Notes: generated by a model from the sequence alone, not told the origin. 64,000 nucleotides of DNA from Stenotrophomonas bentonitica (GCF_013185915.1 NZ_JAAZUH010000001.1:1116001-1180000); one strand, 5' to 3'. Positions 43,299-50,845 are shown, numbered from the stretch's first letter. Program-made: numbers and translations.

Positions 43299-44825
43299 TT
43301 ACTCGCCGCCGCCGGGGGTCGGGGCGCCGGTGGACGGCTGGGCCACGGCCAGTGCCAGGCTGTTGGCCTGCAGGTTGCCGGTGCCGGCCGCGACGTTCAC
43401 GCCGATGTTGCCGCTGGCGCCACGGAAGGCGTCACCGGACAGCGAGGCGTTGTTCTCGGCGTTCTGCACCACCCACCGGGTGGTCGACACGGTCCCGCTC
43501 AGGCTGGCATGCAGGTCGGCGTAGCCGACTTCACCGTAGGCCAGGACACCGCGCTCGTCGGTGTCGAAGGCCAGGCCGCCGGCGCCTTCGCTATACGGGT
43601 TGTCCACTGCGCCCTGGGCCGCGCTGTCCATGTCGATATGCCCGGTCTGGTTGCCGCCGGTGTGCGTGGCGCCGGTCCAGGTATCCGGGTAGTAGTCATT
43701 GGCCTGGTAGGCGTTGCCGCGACCCGCATAGCCGCCGACACCGATGGCCGCAGTGCCACCGCGGACCGTGCCACGCAGGGTGACCTGGGTGGTGTCACGC
43801 ATGGCCCTGGTATAGCCCTCGTTGGACACGCTGTTGCCGGTGGAGACCTGGTTCGAGCTGATGCTCGCGGTGGCCATGCGTGCGGTGGAGACCGACGCCG
43901 CCAGCGCATTCTTCTGCTCGTTGTTGTTGCCGGCAGCGCTGTTCACGCCGATGTTGCCGGTGGCGCCGCGGAAGGCATTGCCGCTGAGGCTGGAGTTGTT
44001 GGCCACGCCGTCGTTGTAGGTCCGGTTGCCCGCACCGTACTGGTTCACATACACCTGGGCATCGGACATGCCGAAGGTGAACGAAGCGTCGGCGGCGGAC
44101 AGCGCGGCTGCGTTGTCCTGGGCGTTGTTGTCACCTGCGGCGGTGTTGAAGCCGAGGTTGCCCGAAGCGTTCTGCGCGACGTTCTCGCTGATCGACGAGT
44201 TGTTTTCCACCAGCTCGTTCTTGCCATGGTTGTCGGTAACCGACTGGCGGTTGTCGATGATGGCAATGGCCGCCGAGTTGACTTCCAGGTCACCCGACAC
44301 GGTCGGACGGCCACGGAACTGGATATCCGCACCCACCTGCAGGTCCGATTCCAGGTTCACGTCGACGCCGTGGTTGTTCTTTTCCTTGCGCTCGTCGGCC
44401 TGGATGTTGCTGTTCTTCTGGACGTTTTCGTTCACGCTCACGTTGCGGGTGTGATTGACGTCGCTGGTGTCGCTGTAGCTCTTGGTGGTGGTGCGGGTGT
44501 TGGTGTCGGAGTTGGTGTTGGTGGTGCTGTTGTTGCGTACGCGGGTACGCGAATCCCAGTCGTTGCGGATGTTGGTATCGATGTTGGTATCGATCGCGGT
44601 GGTGATGTCGGTATCGACATCGGTATCGATATCGGTGTTGATGTTGGTATCAACGTCGGTATTGAGGTTCGTGTTGGTGTTGGTATTGGTGTTGGTGCGC
44701 GTTTCCCACACGTTGTGGATGTGGTTGATGAAAGCGCTCGCGTTCTGGTTGTCCTGGGCGGAAGCAGATGCGGTAGCCGCAACAGCGATGGCCAGCGCCA
44801 GTACCGTCTTGTTCATGGTGTTCAT
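43299..44825 (-). CDS. fapC: FapC-like major amyloid fibre subunit
   Basis: A 508-residue secreted protein. Signal peptide MNTMNKTVLALAIAVAATASASA is followed by FINHIHNVWETR. A Thr/Asn/Asp tract (44-86) and a polar Asn-rich region follow. Three 37-residue repeats (207-243, 275-311, 457-493) share (E/A)NNxS(L/I)S, SGN(I/L)G(V/F)N and AAGxxNxQxN. Linkers of 31 and 145 residues lie between the repeats. Pseudomonas FapC and FapB also carry three about 37-residue repeats with linkers, and the repeats form the amyloid core. Length fits the longer FapC proteins. I start at 44825 because GAGAGG lies just upstream; an upstream GTG overlaps that site. No Cys outside the signal, as expected for exported amyloid. 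Confidence 0.88.
   Translation of the reverse strand: MNTMNKTVLALAIAVAATASASAQDNQNASAFINHIHNVWETRTNTNTNTNTNLNTDVDTNINTDIDTDVDTDITTAIDTNIDTNIRNDWDSRTRVRNNSTTNTNSDTNTRTTTKSYSDTSDVNHTRNVSVNENVQKNSNIQADERKEKNNHGVDVNLESDLQVGADIQFRGRPTVSGDLEVNSAAIAIIDNRQSVTDNHGKNELVENNSSISENVAQNASGNLGFNTAAGDNNAQDNAAALSAADASFTFGMSDAQVYVNQYGAGNRTYNDGVANNSSLSGNAFRGATGNIGVNSAAGNNNEQKNALAASVSTARMATASISSNQVSTGNSVSNEGYTRAMRDTTQVTLRGTVRGGTAAIGVGGYAGRGNAYQANDYYPDTWTGATHTGGNQTGHIDMDSAAQGAVDNPYSEGAGGLAFDTDERGVLAYGEVGYADLHASLSGTVSTTRWVVQNAENNASLSGDAFRGASGNIGVNVAAGTGNLQANSLALAVAQPSTGAPTPGGGE
44568..44696 (-). repeat. Tetrapeptide / 12-bp minisatellite tract within fapC
   Basis: The 5' part encodes about five Thr-Asn dipeptides (residues 44-53). 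From residue 51 come nine tetrapeptides of the pattern [D/N]-T-[D/N]-[I/V/L] with one exception (TTAI), to residue 86. At DNA level this is an imperfect 12-bp tandem repeat (plus strand units like GATGTTGGTATC) grading into 6-bp units (GGTGTT/GGTATT). The hydrophobic residue falls at every fourth position. Such a tract can change copy number by slippage in multiples of 6 or 12 bp without frameshift. Confidence 0.85.
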
Positions 44826-44868
44826 GATGCCCTCTCTCTTCACGGATCAATCGGGTGGATGAAACAGA

Positions 44869-45513
44869 TCACGGGGTGGATTGCACCGATATGCCCAACT
44901 GGTTGGCGGTGATGTTTCCGGAACCCGCGATTTGATTGAGTTGCAGAACGCCGTCGAATCCCTGCAGTGCGGTGTCCTCCACGGCGACACTGCGGGTACC
45001 GGCGGAACCACCGCGTGCTGCGGTGCCCTGCCCCCCTGCTGACGCGAGTGCCCCCGACGCGGCCAGGGCCTCGTCGTTCGTCTCGCGTATGCCCTGTTGC
45101 GCCAGCGTGGCCGTGACGATGTTGAGCGTCGCGTTGCCGATGCCGCTGGCCTGGTTGATCATGGCGACGCCGCGAGCGCCGCTGAGTGCCTGTCCGCCAA
45201 TGCTGGCGCTGGCGTCGAGTGCGCCATTGGCGCGCACCCGGTTGTTGGATTGGAGCTGGCGCGCGTCGACCTGCACCTGCGCGTTGTCGCCGCTGGCGAT
45301 GCCCATCAGGTTGCCCTGCAGGTTGAGGTCGCCGGCCGCCATGTTGACCGTCACCGCGCCGTCGGCGTTGCTCAGCGCGCGGCCGTCCAGGCGGGTGTGG
45401 TTGAGGTAGCCGAGCATGCCGGCGTAGTCGTCGGCCTGCTGCGCGAGCAGCGGCAGTGGCAGTGGCAGTGCGGACAGCAGGCCCAGCAACAGCAGAACCG
45501 GTGCGCGTTTCAT
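44869..45513 (-). CDS. fapB: FapB-like minor amyloid subunit / nucleator
   Basis: A 214-residue secreted protein (signal ending PLPLLA). After DDYAGMLGYLNHTRLDG come three degenerate Fap repeats: around residues 40-70 (LSNADGAVTVNMAAGDLNLQ), 95-125 (LSGARGVAMINQASGIGN) and the C-terminus (LQGFDGVLQLNQIAGSGN). An Ala/Gly linker lies between the second and third. In Pseudomonas, FapB resembles FapC, is a minor fibre component and is proposed to nucleate fibres. The gene is coupled to fapA by an ATGA overlap and ends 43 bp before fapC. Confidence 0.82.
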   Translation of the reverse strand: MKRAPVLLLLGLLSALPLPLPLLAQQADDYAGMLGYLNHTRLDGRALSNADGAVTVNMAAGDLNLQGNLMGIASGDNAQVQVDARQLQSNNRVRANGALDASASIGGQALSGARGVAMINQASGIGNATLNIVTATLAQQGIRETNDEALAASGALASAGGQGTAARGGSAGTRSVAVEDTALQGFDGVLQLNQIAGSGNITANQLGISVQSTP

Positions 45514-46040
45514 TTGCCGGTCCCACCTGCAGGCTGGCCCAGCGGGAACTGGGCCAGTGCGCCGCGTACCTGGTCACCGATGCCGCGGGTGGTATTGCCC
45601 ACCGCGCCCATCGGGCCGCCGATGGCGCGGCCGAGCGTATTGCCGGAGAGCACGCCACTGGTGGTGGCGCGGCCCAGCGTGTTGTTGACGGTGCCGGTGG
45701 TGACGCGCTCGACCGTGGTCTGGTGGTGGCTCGATGCGATGCCGGCGTTGGAGCCGAGCGAGGCGTAATCGTCGTCGCTCAGTTCGTCCATGCCGGTGGA
45801 GGTACCCAGCGCGCCGTCCACTTCGCGGCGCGGGGAGGGGTCGGCGATCAACGCGACGCCCGGGGGCGCGGGCCGGTAGGCCGGCCGTGCGGACACGTCA
45901 CGCAGCAGCACGATCTCACCCGGTTGCTGCTTCACGCCTTGGCGCGCGCCGGAGGCTTGTGCGACCGCTGGTACCAGCAGAAGCGCCGCTACCAGCCACG
46001 CCAGCGTGGTTGCCTTGCCTGATACGTGAACGCTGTCCAT
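45510..46040 (-). CDS. fapA: FapA-like periplasmic component
   Basis: A 176-residue exported protein: signal peptide MDSVHVSGKATTLAWLVAALLLVPAVAQA, a Pro/Arg-containing middle and an acidic patch (MDELSDDDYASLGSNAG). The Gly/Thr/Asn-rich end contains two similar units, TTGTVNNTLGRATTSG and LSGNTLGRAIGG. It is the first gene of the operon, where Pseudomonas fapA encodes a small periplasmic protein thought to chaperone FapC. Sequence identity to known FapA cannot be judged here, so the call rests on position, size and export. GGGAGGT precedes the ATG by 4 nt. Confidence 0.7.
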   Translation of the reverse strand: MDSVHVSGKATTLAWLVAALLLVPAVAQASGARQGVKQQPGEIVLLRDVSARPAYRPAPPGVALIADPSPRREVDGALGTSTGMDELSDDDYASLGSNAGIASSHHQTTVERVTTGTVNNTLGRATTSGVLSGNTLGRAIGGPMGAVGNTTRGIGDQVRGALAQFPLGQPAGGTGK

Positions 46041-46045
46041 TGCGA

Positions 46046-46067
46046 CCTCCCGTCAAGATGCGGGAGG
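46046..46067. repeat. Inverted repeat over the predicted fapA transcription start
   Basis: CCTCCCG (46046-46052) and CGGGAGG (46061-46067) form a perfect 7-bp inverted repeat with an 8-base loop. One arm is the fapA Shine-Dalgarno (CGGGAGG on the minus strand). The other arm lies at about -5 to +2 relative to the start predicted from the sigma-54 promoter (about 46062). It could be an operator, or mask the ribosome-binding site only in transcripts that begin further upstream. Confidence 0.6.
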
Positions 46068-46072
46068 GATGG

Positions 46073-46089
46073 AGCAGCAATCGTGCCAA
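46073..46089 (-). promoter_or_regulatory. Sigma-54 (-24/-12) promoter of the fap operon
   Basis: On the minus strand TTGGCACGATTGCTGCT: GG at 46087-46086 and GC at 46075-46074 with exactly 10 bases between, as required for RpoN. TGGCACG is a perfect -24 element and CTGCT matches the -12 TTGCW at all but the first base. The predicted start is near 46062, giving a leader of about 22 nt that contains the GGGAGGT ribosome-binding site. The convergent GAFTGA regulator at 38701 is the obvious activator. Confidence 0.85.
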
Positions 46090-46146
46090 CTTCCAGAGGC
46101 CCGTTTCATGGGCCTTTCGGGCGATACCTGGGGCGTGTGTGCAACG

Positions 46147-46272
46147 CAGGTGTTACACCCGTGTCGATGTTCACATCACATGAACACGACCGCCTCCGGG
46201 CGAAGCCTTGATAACACTTGCTTCACAGTTGGCTGTATCAGCGCTGTTACACCCGGCGATACAGGTGTCACA
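46147..46272. promoter_or_regulatory. Candidate enhancer (activator) sites upstream of fapA
   Basis: GGTGTTACACC at 46149-46159 is an 11-bp palindrome. GCTGTTACACC at 46243-46253 is a near copy, and the 11-mer TGTTACACCCG occurs exactly at 46151 and 46245. CAGGTGT occurs at 46147 and 46262, the second followed by CAC. TGTTCA/TGAACA at 46168-46186 is a further inverted repeat. They lie about 60-190 bp upstream of the -24 element, the usual range for NtrC-class activators. Confidence 0.5.
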
Positions 46273-46280
46273 GTGCGCAG

Positions 46281-47594
46281 TCAGCGTTCTTCCACGCCCA
46301 GGTTCGTCGAGGGGTTATCGTACACCTCGCGGTCGAGCAGGCCGGTTTCCTTGGCCACCAGCACCGGCACCAGCATCTGTCCGGTCACGTTGGTCATGGT
46401 GCGCATCATGTCCAGGATGCGGTCAATCGCATACAGGTAGCCGATGGTTTCCAGCGGCAGGTTGGCCGCGCTCAGCACCACCGTGGCCATCACCACCGCG
46501 GTGCCCGGCACGCCGGCGGTGCCGAAGCTGCCCAGCACCGAGGCGATCAGCACCACCACGTACTGCTCGGGGGTGAGCGGCACGCCGGTGTACTGCGCGA
46601 TGAACACTGCACAGAGCGCCGGATAGATCGCGCCGCAGCCGTCCATCTTGATGCTGGCACCGAGCGGGACCGCGAACGAAGCGTAATCCTTGTTCACGCC
46701 CAGGTTGTGGGTGATCGAGCGCATCGCCGCCGGCATCGCCGCGAAGCTGGAGGAACTCACGAACGCCACCTGCATGCCCGGCGCCGCGCCGCGGAAGAAC
46801 TTCAGCGGGTTCAGCCCGTGCGCCAGCAGCAGGCTGCCGTACACCACCACGATGTGCAGCGCGCAGGCGACGTACAGCGCCAGCACGAAGTTGCCCAGCG
46901 GCAGCAGCTTCTCGAAGCCGTAGCTGCCAACCAGCCCGGCGATCAGGCCGAAGGTACCGAGCGGGGTCATCTCCAGCACGAAGCGGGTGACCTGGATCAT
47001 GATGTCGCTCATCTGCCCGGTCAGCTTGCGTGCTTCGGCAACCTTGTCGCCCAGCTTGACCATGGCAAAGCCGAGCAGGCCGGCGAAGAAGATCACCGGC
47101 AGGATCGAACCGCGGCCTGCGGCCAGCACGGTCTCACCGGCGGCGTTGACCCGGGTACCGATCCCGGTGAGTGCGTAGAACACGTTGGAGGGCACCACGT
47201 CCATCAGCACCTTGACCACGCTCGGCACGTCGCGCGGGGTGTAGCCGTGGTCCATGCTCAGGCTCAGCGCACCGGTGCCGGGCTGCATCACGGTACCGAC
47301 CAGCAGGCCGATGCCCACCGCCAGCGCGGCGGTGATGATGAACCACAGGAAGGTGCGCCCGCCCAGCGCGGCCACCGACTTCTGGCCGTGCAGCGAGGAG
47401 ATCGCGTTGATCACCGCGAAGAACACCAGCGGCACCGCGATCATCTTGATCAGGGTCACATACAGGTCGCCCAGCGGGCCGAACCAGACCTCGGCGGCGG
47501 GACCAAGCAGCCAACCGGCCAGCGCGCCCAGCACGAAACCGCCGAGTACACGCTGCCAGAACGGGATCCGCAGCCAGGCAGATACCAGCGTCAT
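46281..47594 (-). CDS. Dicarboxylate/amino acid:cation symporter (DAACS; DctA/GltP family)
   Basis: A 437-residue transporter with about eight membrane helices. It has the family's Ser-rich hairpin AFVSSSSFAAMPAAM, the KMDGCGAIYPALCAVFIAQ helix and GTAGVPGTAVVM near the second re-entrant loop. DAACS carriers import C4-dicarboxylates or glutamate/aspartate with Na+ or H+. DctA versus GltP cannot be separated reliably from motifs alone. The start is uncertain: ATG at 47594 has GGA about 8 nt upstream, and ATG at 47600 is also possible. It shares a divergent 152-bp promoter region with the alkaline phosphatase gene and lies upstream of fapA on the same strand, 240 bp away. Confidence 0.92.
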   Translation of the reverse strand: MTLVSAWLRIPFWQRVLGGFVLGALAGWLLGPAAEVWFGPLGDLYVTLIKMIAVPLVFFAVINAISSLHGQKSVAALGGRTFLWFIITAALAVGIGLLVGTVMQPGTGALSLSMDHGYTPRDVPSVVKVLMDVVPSNVFYALTGIGTRVNAAGETVLAAGRGSILPVIFFAGLLGFAMVKLGDKVAEARKLTGQMSDIMIQVTRFVLEMTPLGTFGLIAGLVGSYGFEKLLPLGNFVLALYVACALHIVVVYGSLLLAHGLNPLKFFRGAAPGMQVAFVSSSSFAAMPAAMRSITHNLGVNKDYASFAVPLGASIKMDGCGAIYPALCAVFIAQYTGVPLTPEQYVVVLIASVLGSFGTAGVPGTAVVMATVVLSAANLPLETIGYLYAIDRILDMMRTMTNVTGQMLVPVLVAKETGLLDREVYDNPSTNLGVEER

Positions 47595-47710
47595 GAGCAT
47601 TCCAGGGAGAGAGTGATACAGCGGATCACCATAGCCCAAGCGGCCCGCCGGAACGAGGCATGCCGGGGGAATCCAGCGTGTCATCGGCGTGCCTTGCGGG
47701 GTTCGGCATA

Positions 47711-47731
47711 ATGAATGCCCGTTTCATTCAT
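47711..47731. promoter_or_regulatory. Perfect 7-bp inverted repeat before the alkaline phosphatase gene
   Basis: ATGAATG (47711-47717), seven bases, CATTCAT (47725-47731). A CATAAT -10-like hexamer overlaps its left edge (47707-47712), so a repressor bound here could block transcription of the phosphatase. No Pho box was recognised. Confidence 0.35.
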
Positions 47732-47746
47732 GAGATCCGCGCGTCC

Positions 47747-49450
47747 ATGCCCCGTTCCACCCCTTTGCTGGCGGCTGTCGCCACCACCCTGCTGCTCGGC
47801 GCCTGCGCCACTCCCGCCTCCTCCTCCCGCGCCACCGGCACCGTTCAGGTCGATGTACCGCCGGTGGCCCACCCGGCCGGTGAAACCCCGCAGTGGTGGT
47901 ATCGCAGCGGCGCCGCCCGCGCCGCCGGCAGTGGCGCGATGGACGGCCGCGCCAGGAACGTGATCCTGTTCCTGGGCGACGGCATGAGCCTGACCACGGT
48001 GGCGGCCGCGCGCATTTTCGAAGGCCAGCGCAACGGCAATCCGGGTGAAGAGAACCTGCTGTCGTGGGAGCGCTTCCCGGCCACCGCGTTCAGCAAGACC
48101 TACAACACCGATTCGCAGACGCCCGATTCGGCCGGCACCATGACCGCCATCACCACCGGCGTGAAGACCCACATGGGCGCCATCGGGGTCAGCGCGGGCA
48201 CCCGCAGCGACTGCGCCGGCAGCCTCGACAAGGGCCTGCTGACCTGGCTGCAGCTGGCCGACAGCGCCGGCATGGCCACCGGCGTGGTCTCCACCGCGCG
48301 CCTGACCCATGCCACGCCGGCGGCGACCTACGCGCATTCCCCGGAGCGCAACTGGGAAAACGACACCGACCTGTCCGAAGCCGCCAAGGCCGCCGGCTGC
48401 AAGGACATCGCCCAGCAATTGCTCTCCACCTCGCGCTACGGCCAGGGCCCGCTGGTCGCGCTCGGCGGTGGCCGCGCGCAGTTCACCACCGTGGAAGAGA
48501 CCGACCCGGAATACGACGACAAGGTCGGCCTGCGCCTGGACGGGCGCAGCCTGGTCAGCGAGTGGAAGCAGGCGCACCCGCAGGGCGCCTATGTGTGGAA
48601 CGCCGACCAGTTGAAGGCGGCGGCCAATGCGCCGGCGCTGCTGGGCCTGTTCGAGCCGGATCACATGCGCTACGAGATCGAACGCAAGGATGACCCGTCC
48701 GGTGAGCCGAGCCTGGCTGAGTTGACCAAGGCCGCCATCGCCAACCTCTCGCGTCACCAGGAGGGCTACGTGCTGATGGTGGAAGGCGCGCGCATCGACC
48801 ATGCCAACCACAGCGGCAACGCCTACCGTGCGCTGAGCGACACCGTGGCATTGTCGGACGCCGTACGCGCGGCAGCGGAAGCGACCTCCGACCAGGACAC
48901 CCTGATCATCGTCACCGCCGACCACTCGCACACCCTGAACTTCGTCGGCTACCCGGCGCGTGGCAACCCGATCCTGGGCAAGGTCAAGGACAAGGGCGGC
49001 GAAGACGGCGCCGGCGCACTGGACCTGGCCCGCGACGGCACCGGCCTGCCCTACACCACGCTGAGCTACGCCAATGGCCCCGGCTTCACCGGCGCCACCA
49101 ACCAGCAGCCGGCCGGCCCCAAGACCTACCCGCACGGCCCGAGCAGCTTCGACCCGGTCAAGGGTCGCCCGGACCTGACCCATGTCGACACCGAGCACCC
49201 GGACTACATGCAGGAAGCGCTGGTGCCGATGAAGAGCGAAAGCCACGGTGGCGAGGACGTCGGCATCTGGGCCCGCGGCCCGGGCAGCAAGGCGGTACGC
49301 GGGACCATGGAGCAGAACACGATCTACCACATGATCGTGCAGGCCACCCCGCGCCTGCGCGAGCGCCTGTGCCAGGCCGGCACCTGCGACGCCAAGGGCG
49401 TGCCGGTGGAATTGCCGACGCCCAAGGCGTTCGAGCGCAAGGCCGAATGA
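47747..49450 (+). CDS. Alkaline phosphatase, lipoprotein
   Basis: A 567-residue phosphatase with lipoprotein signal MPRSTPLLAAVATTLLLGAC (lipidated Cys20). The metal-binding VILFLGDGMS has Asp78, and TPDSAGTMTAITTG has the phospho-acceptor Ser128 after Asp127. MVEGARIDHANH and TADHSHTLNF supply further metal ligands, and SESHGGEDVGIWARGPG supplies the last His. It hydrolyses phosphate monoesters in the periplasm, anchored to a membrane. Length exceeds E. coli PhoA (471) because of a larger C-terminal half, as is common in this subfamily. Upstream in-frame starts lack the signal peptide. Confidence 0.93.
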   Translation: MPRSTPLLAAVATTLLLGACATPASSSRATGTVQVDVPPVAHPAGETPQWWYRSGAARAAGSGAMDGRARNVILFLGDGMSLTTVAAARIFEGQRNGNPGEENLLSWERFPATAFSKTYNTDSQTPDSAGTMTAITTGVKTHMGAIGVSAGTRSDCAGSLDKGLLTWLQLADSAGMATGVVSTARLTHATPAATYAHSPERNWENDTDLSEAAKAAGCKDIAQQLLSTSRYGQGPLVALGGGRAQFTTVEETDPEYDDKVGLRLDGRSLVSEWKQAHPQGAYVWNADQLKAAANAPALLGLFEPDHMRYEIERKDDPSGEPSLAELTKAAIANLSRHQEGYVLMVEGARIDHANHSGNAYRALSDTVALSDAVRAAAEATSDQDTLIIVTADHSHTLNFVGYPARGNPILGKVKDKGGEDGAGALDLARDGTGLPYTTLSYANGPGFTGATNQQPAGPKTYPHGPSSFDPVKGRPDLTHVDTEHPDYMQEALVPMKSESHGGEDVGIWARGPGSKAVRGTMEQNTIYHMIVQATPRLRERLCQAGTCDAKGVPVELPTPKAFERKAE

Positions 49451-49459
49451 CGCAACGCG

Positions 49460-49482
49460 GTAGCGCCGGGCTCTGCCCGGCC
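49460..49482 (+). repeat. SMAG (GTAG) repeat
   Basis: GTAG, CGCCGGGC, TCT, GCCCGGCC, 9 bp after the alkaline phosphatase stop and 22 bp before tilS. Identical through the arms to the element at 31927. Confidence 0.75.
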
Positions 49483-49504
49483 AGCCACGTCCGCAACAAT
49501 TCCG

Positions 49505-50845
49505 ATGGCGGCCAAAAGCGCCAAGGCCGATACTCGAACCGTGCCTGACTCCAACGCCCCGACCAGCCCCCTGCCCCCCGCCCCCGACCTGCCTGCGCCG
49601 GTGCTGGTGGGCTTCAGCGGGGGCCTGGACTCCACCGTGCTGCTGCACTGGCTGGCCCAGTCGCCGGTGCAGCGGGCGGCCGGGTTGCACGCGGTGCACG
49701 TGCACCACGGGCTGCAGGCCGACGCAGACCGCTGGGCGGCGCACTGCGAGGCGGTCTGCGCAGCGTGGTCCATCCCGCTGCAGGTGGTCCGCGTTGAGGT
49801 ACCCCGCGACAGCGGCGAGGGCCTGGAGGCGGCCGCCCGCCATGTCCGCCGCGAAGCCTTCGCCCGCGTGCTGCCTGAGGGCGAGCACCTTGCCCTGGCC
49901 CACCACCGCGACGACCAGGCCGAAACCTTCCTGCTGCGTGCCCTGCGCGGTTCCGGCGTGGACGGGCTGGCGGCGATCCGCGCGCATGCGCCGTTTGCGG
50001 CCGCTTCGATCTGGCGCCCGCTGCTGCAGCACCCGCGCAGCGACCTGCGCGCGCATGCGCTCGCGCACGCACTGCACTGGATCGAAGACCCCAGCAATGC
50101 CAGCGACGCGGCCGACCGCAATTTCCTGCGCCTGCACGTACTGCCGCTGCTGCAGCAGCGCTGGCCGCAGGCCGACGCGGCATTCGCCCGCAGTGCCGAG
50201 CTGAGCGCGCAGGCGCAGCGGCTGCTGGACGCCTCCGACCACGACACGCTGCGCCGCTGCACGGTATCGCCTGGCGTGCTCGACTGCGCGCGGCTGCAGC
50301 GGCAACCGCGCGAGCGGCGTGCGCGGCTGCTGCGCCACTGGGTGCGCAGCGCCGGGCAACCGCCGCTGCCGGCGGCGGGCGTGCAGGCGATCGAACGCGA
50401 ACTGCTGCCGGCCGCGCACGATGCCGACGCGCAGTTTGCCTGGCAGGGGGTGCGGATCCGCCGTTGGCGCGGCCACCTGCACCTGCTGCCCAGTGCGCTG
50501 GCCTTGCCGCTGGACTGGAGCGTGCACTGGGAAGGGAGCAGCCCGCTGGTGCTGCCGGACGGTGGCGAACTGGAGCTGCTGGGCAGCAAGCGCCTGGCCG
50601 AACCGGTGCAGGTCAGCGCGCGCCGGGGTGGCGAGCGCATCCAGCTGCCTGGCCGCAGCCATTCGCATGCGCTGAAGGACCTGCTGCAGCAGAGCGGCCT
50701 GCCGCCCTGGCAGCGCCGCCAGTTGCCGCTGCTGTACGCGGGCGAGACCCTGCTGGCGGCCGGCGACCGGGTGATCGGCGCACCGCTGCAGCAGTGGCTG
50801 GATGAACACAACGCGCAGTTGCGCTGGACACCGGGCGCGGCGTGA
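49505..50845 (+). CDS. tilS: tRNA(Ile)-lysidine synthase TilS
   Basis: A 446-residue protein. The N-terminal PP-loop domain has VLVGFSGGLDSTVLLHWL and AVHVHHGLQADAD. AHHRDDQAETFLLRALRGSG and RPLLQHPRSDLRAHA are specific to TilS, and its C-terminal substrate-recognition domains follow. It attaches lysine to C34 of tRNA(Ile2) to change AUG decoding to AUA. The first 30 residues are Pro/Ala-rich and poorly conserved, so the true start could be slightly downstream. Confidence 0.95.
   Translation: MAAKSAKADTRTVPDSNAPTSPLPPAPDLPAPVLVGFSGGLDSTVLLHWLAQSPVQRAAGLHAVHVHHGLQADADRWAAHCEAVCAAWSIPLQVVRVEVPRDSGEGLEAAARHVRREAFARVLPEGEHLALAHHRDDQAETFLLRALRGSGVDGLAAIRAHAPFAAASIWRPLLQHPRSDLRAHALAHALHWIEDPSNASDAADRNFLRLHVLPLLQQRWPQADAAFARSAELSAQAQRLLDASDHDTLRRCTVSPGVLDCARLQRQPRERRARLLRHWVRSAGQPPLPAAGVQAIERELLPAAHDADAQFAWQGVRIRRWRGHLHLLPSALALPLDWSVHWEGSSPLVLPDGGELELLGSKRLAEPVQVSARRGGERIQLPGRSHSHALKDLLQQSGLPPWQRRQLPLLYAGETLLAAGDRVIGAPLQQWLDEHNAQLRWTPGAA

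Noticed and set aside
44568..44696. RTX-type calcium-binding repeats in the Asp/Asn/Thr tract
   Set aside because: RTX nonapeptides have GGxGxDxUx. This tract has no Gly and a period of four residues.
44568..44696. CRISPR array
   Set aside because: The repeats are contiguous 6/12-bp units without spacers and lie inside an open frame; no cas genes are present.
46078..46089. Alternative -24/-12 reading with TGGCACG followed by TTGCT after one base
   Set aside because: It leaves only 7 bases between GG and GC. Sigma-54 needs 10, which the overlapping GC at 46075-46074 provides.
38701..47594. fap region as a recently transferred genomic island
   Set aside because: G+C and codon use match the surroundings, the region is studded with host SMAG repeats, and no integrase, tRNA or direct flanking repeats are seen.
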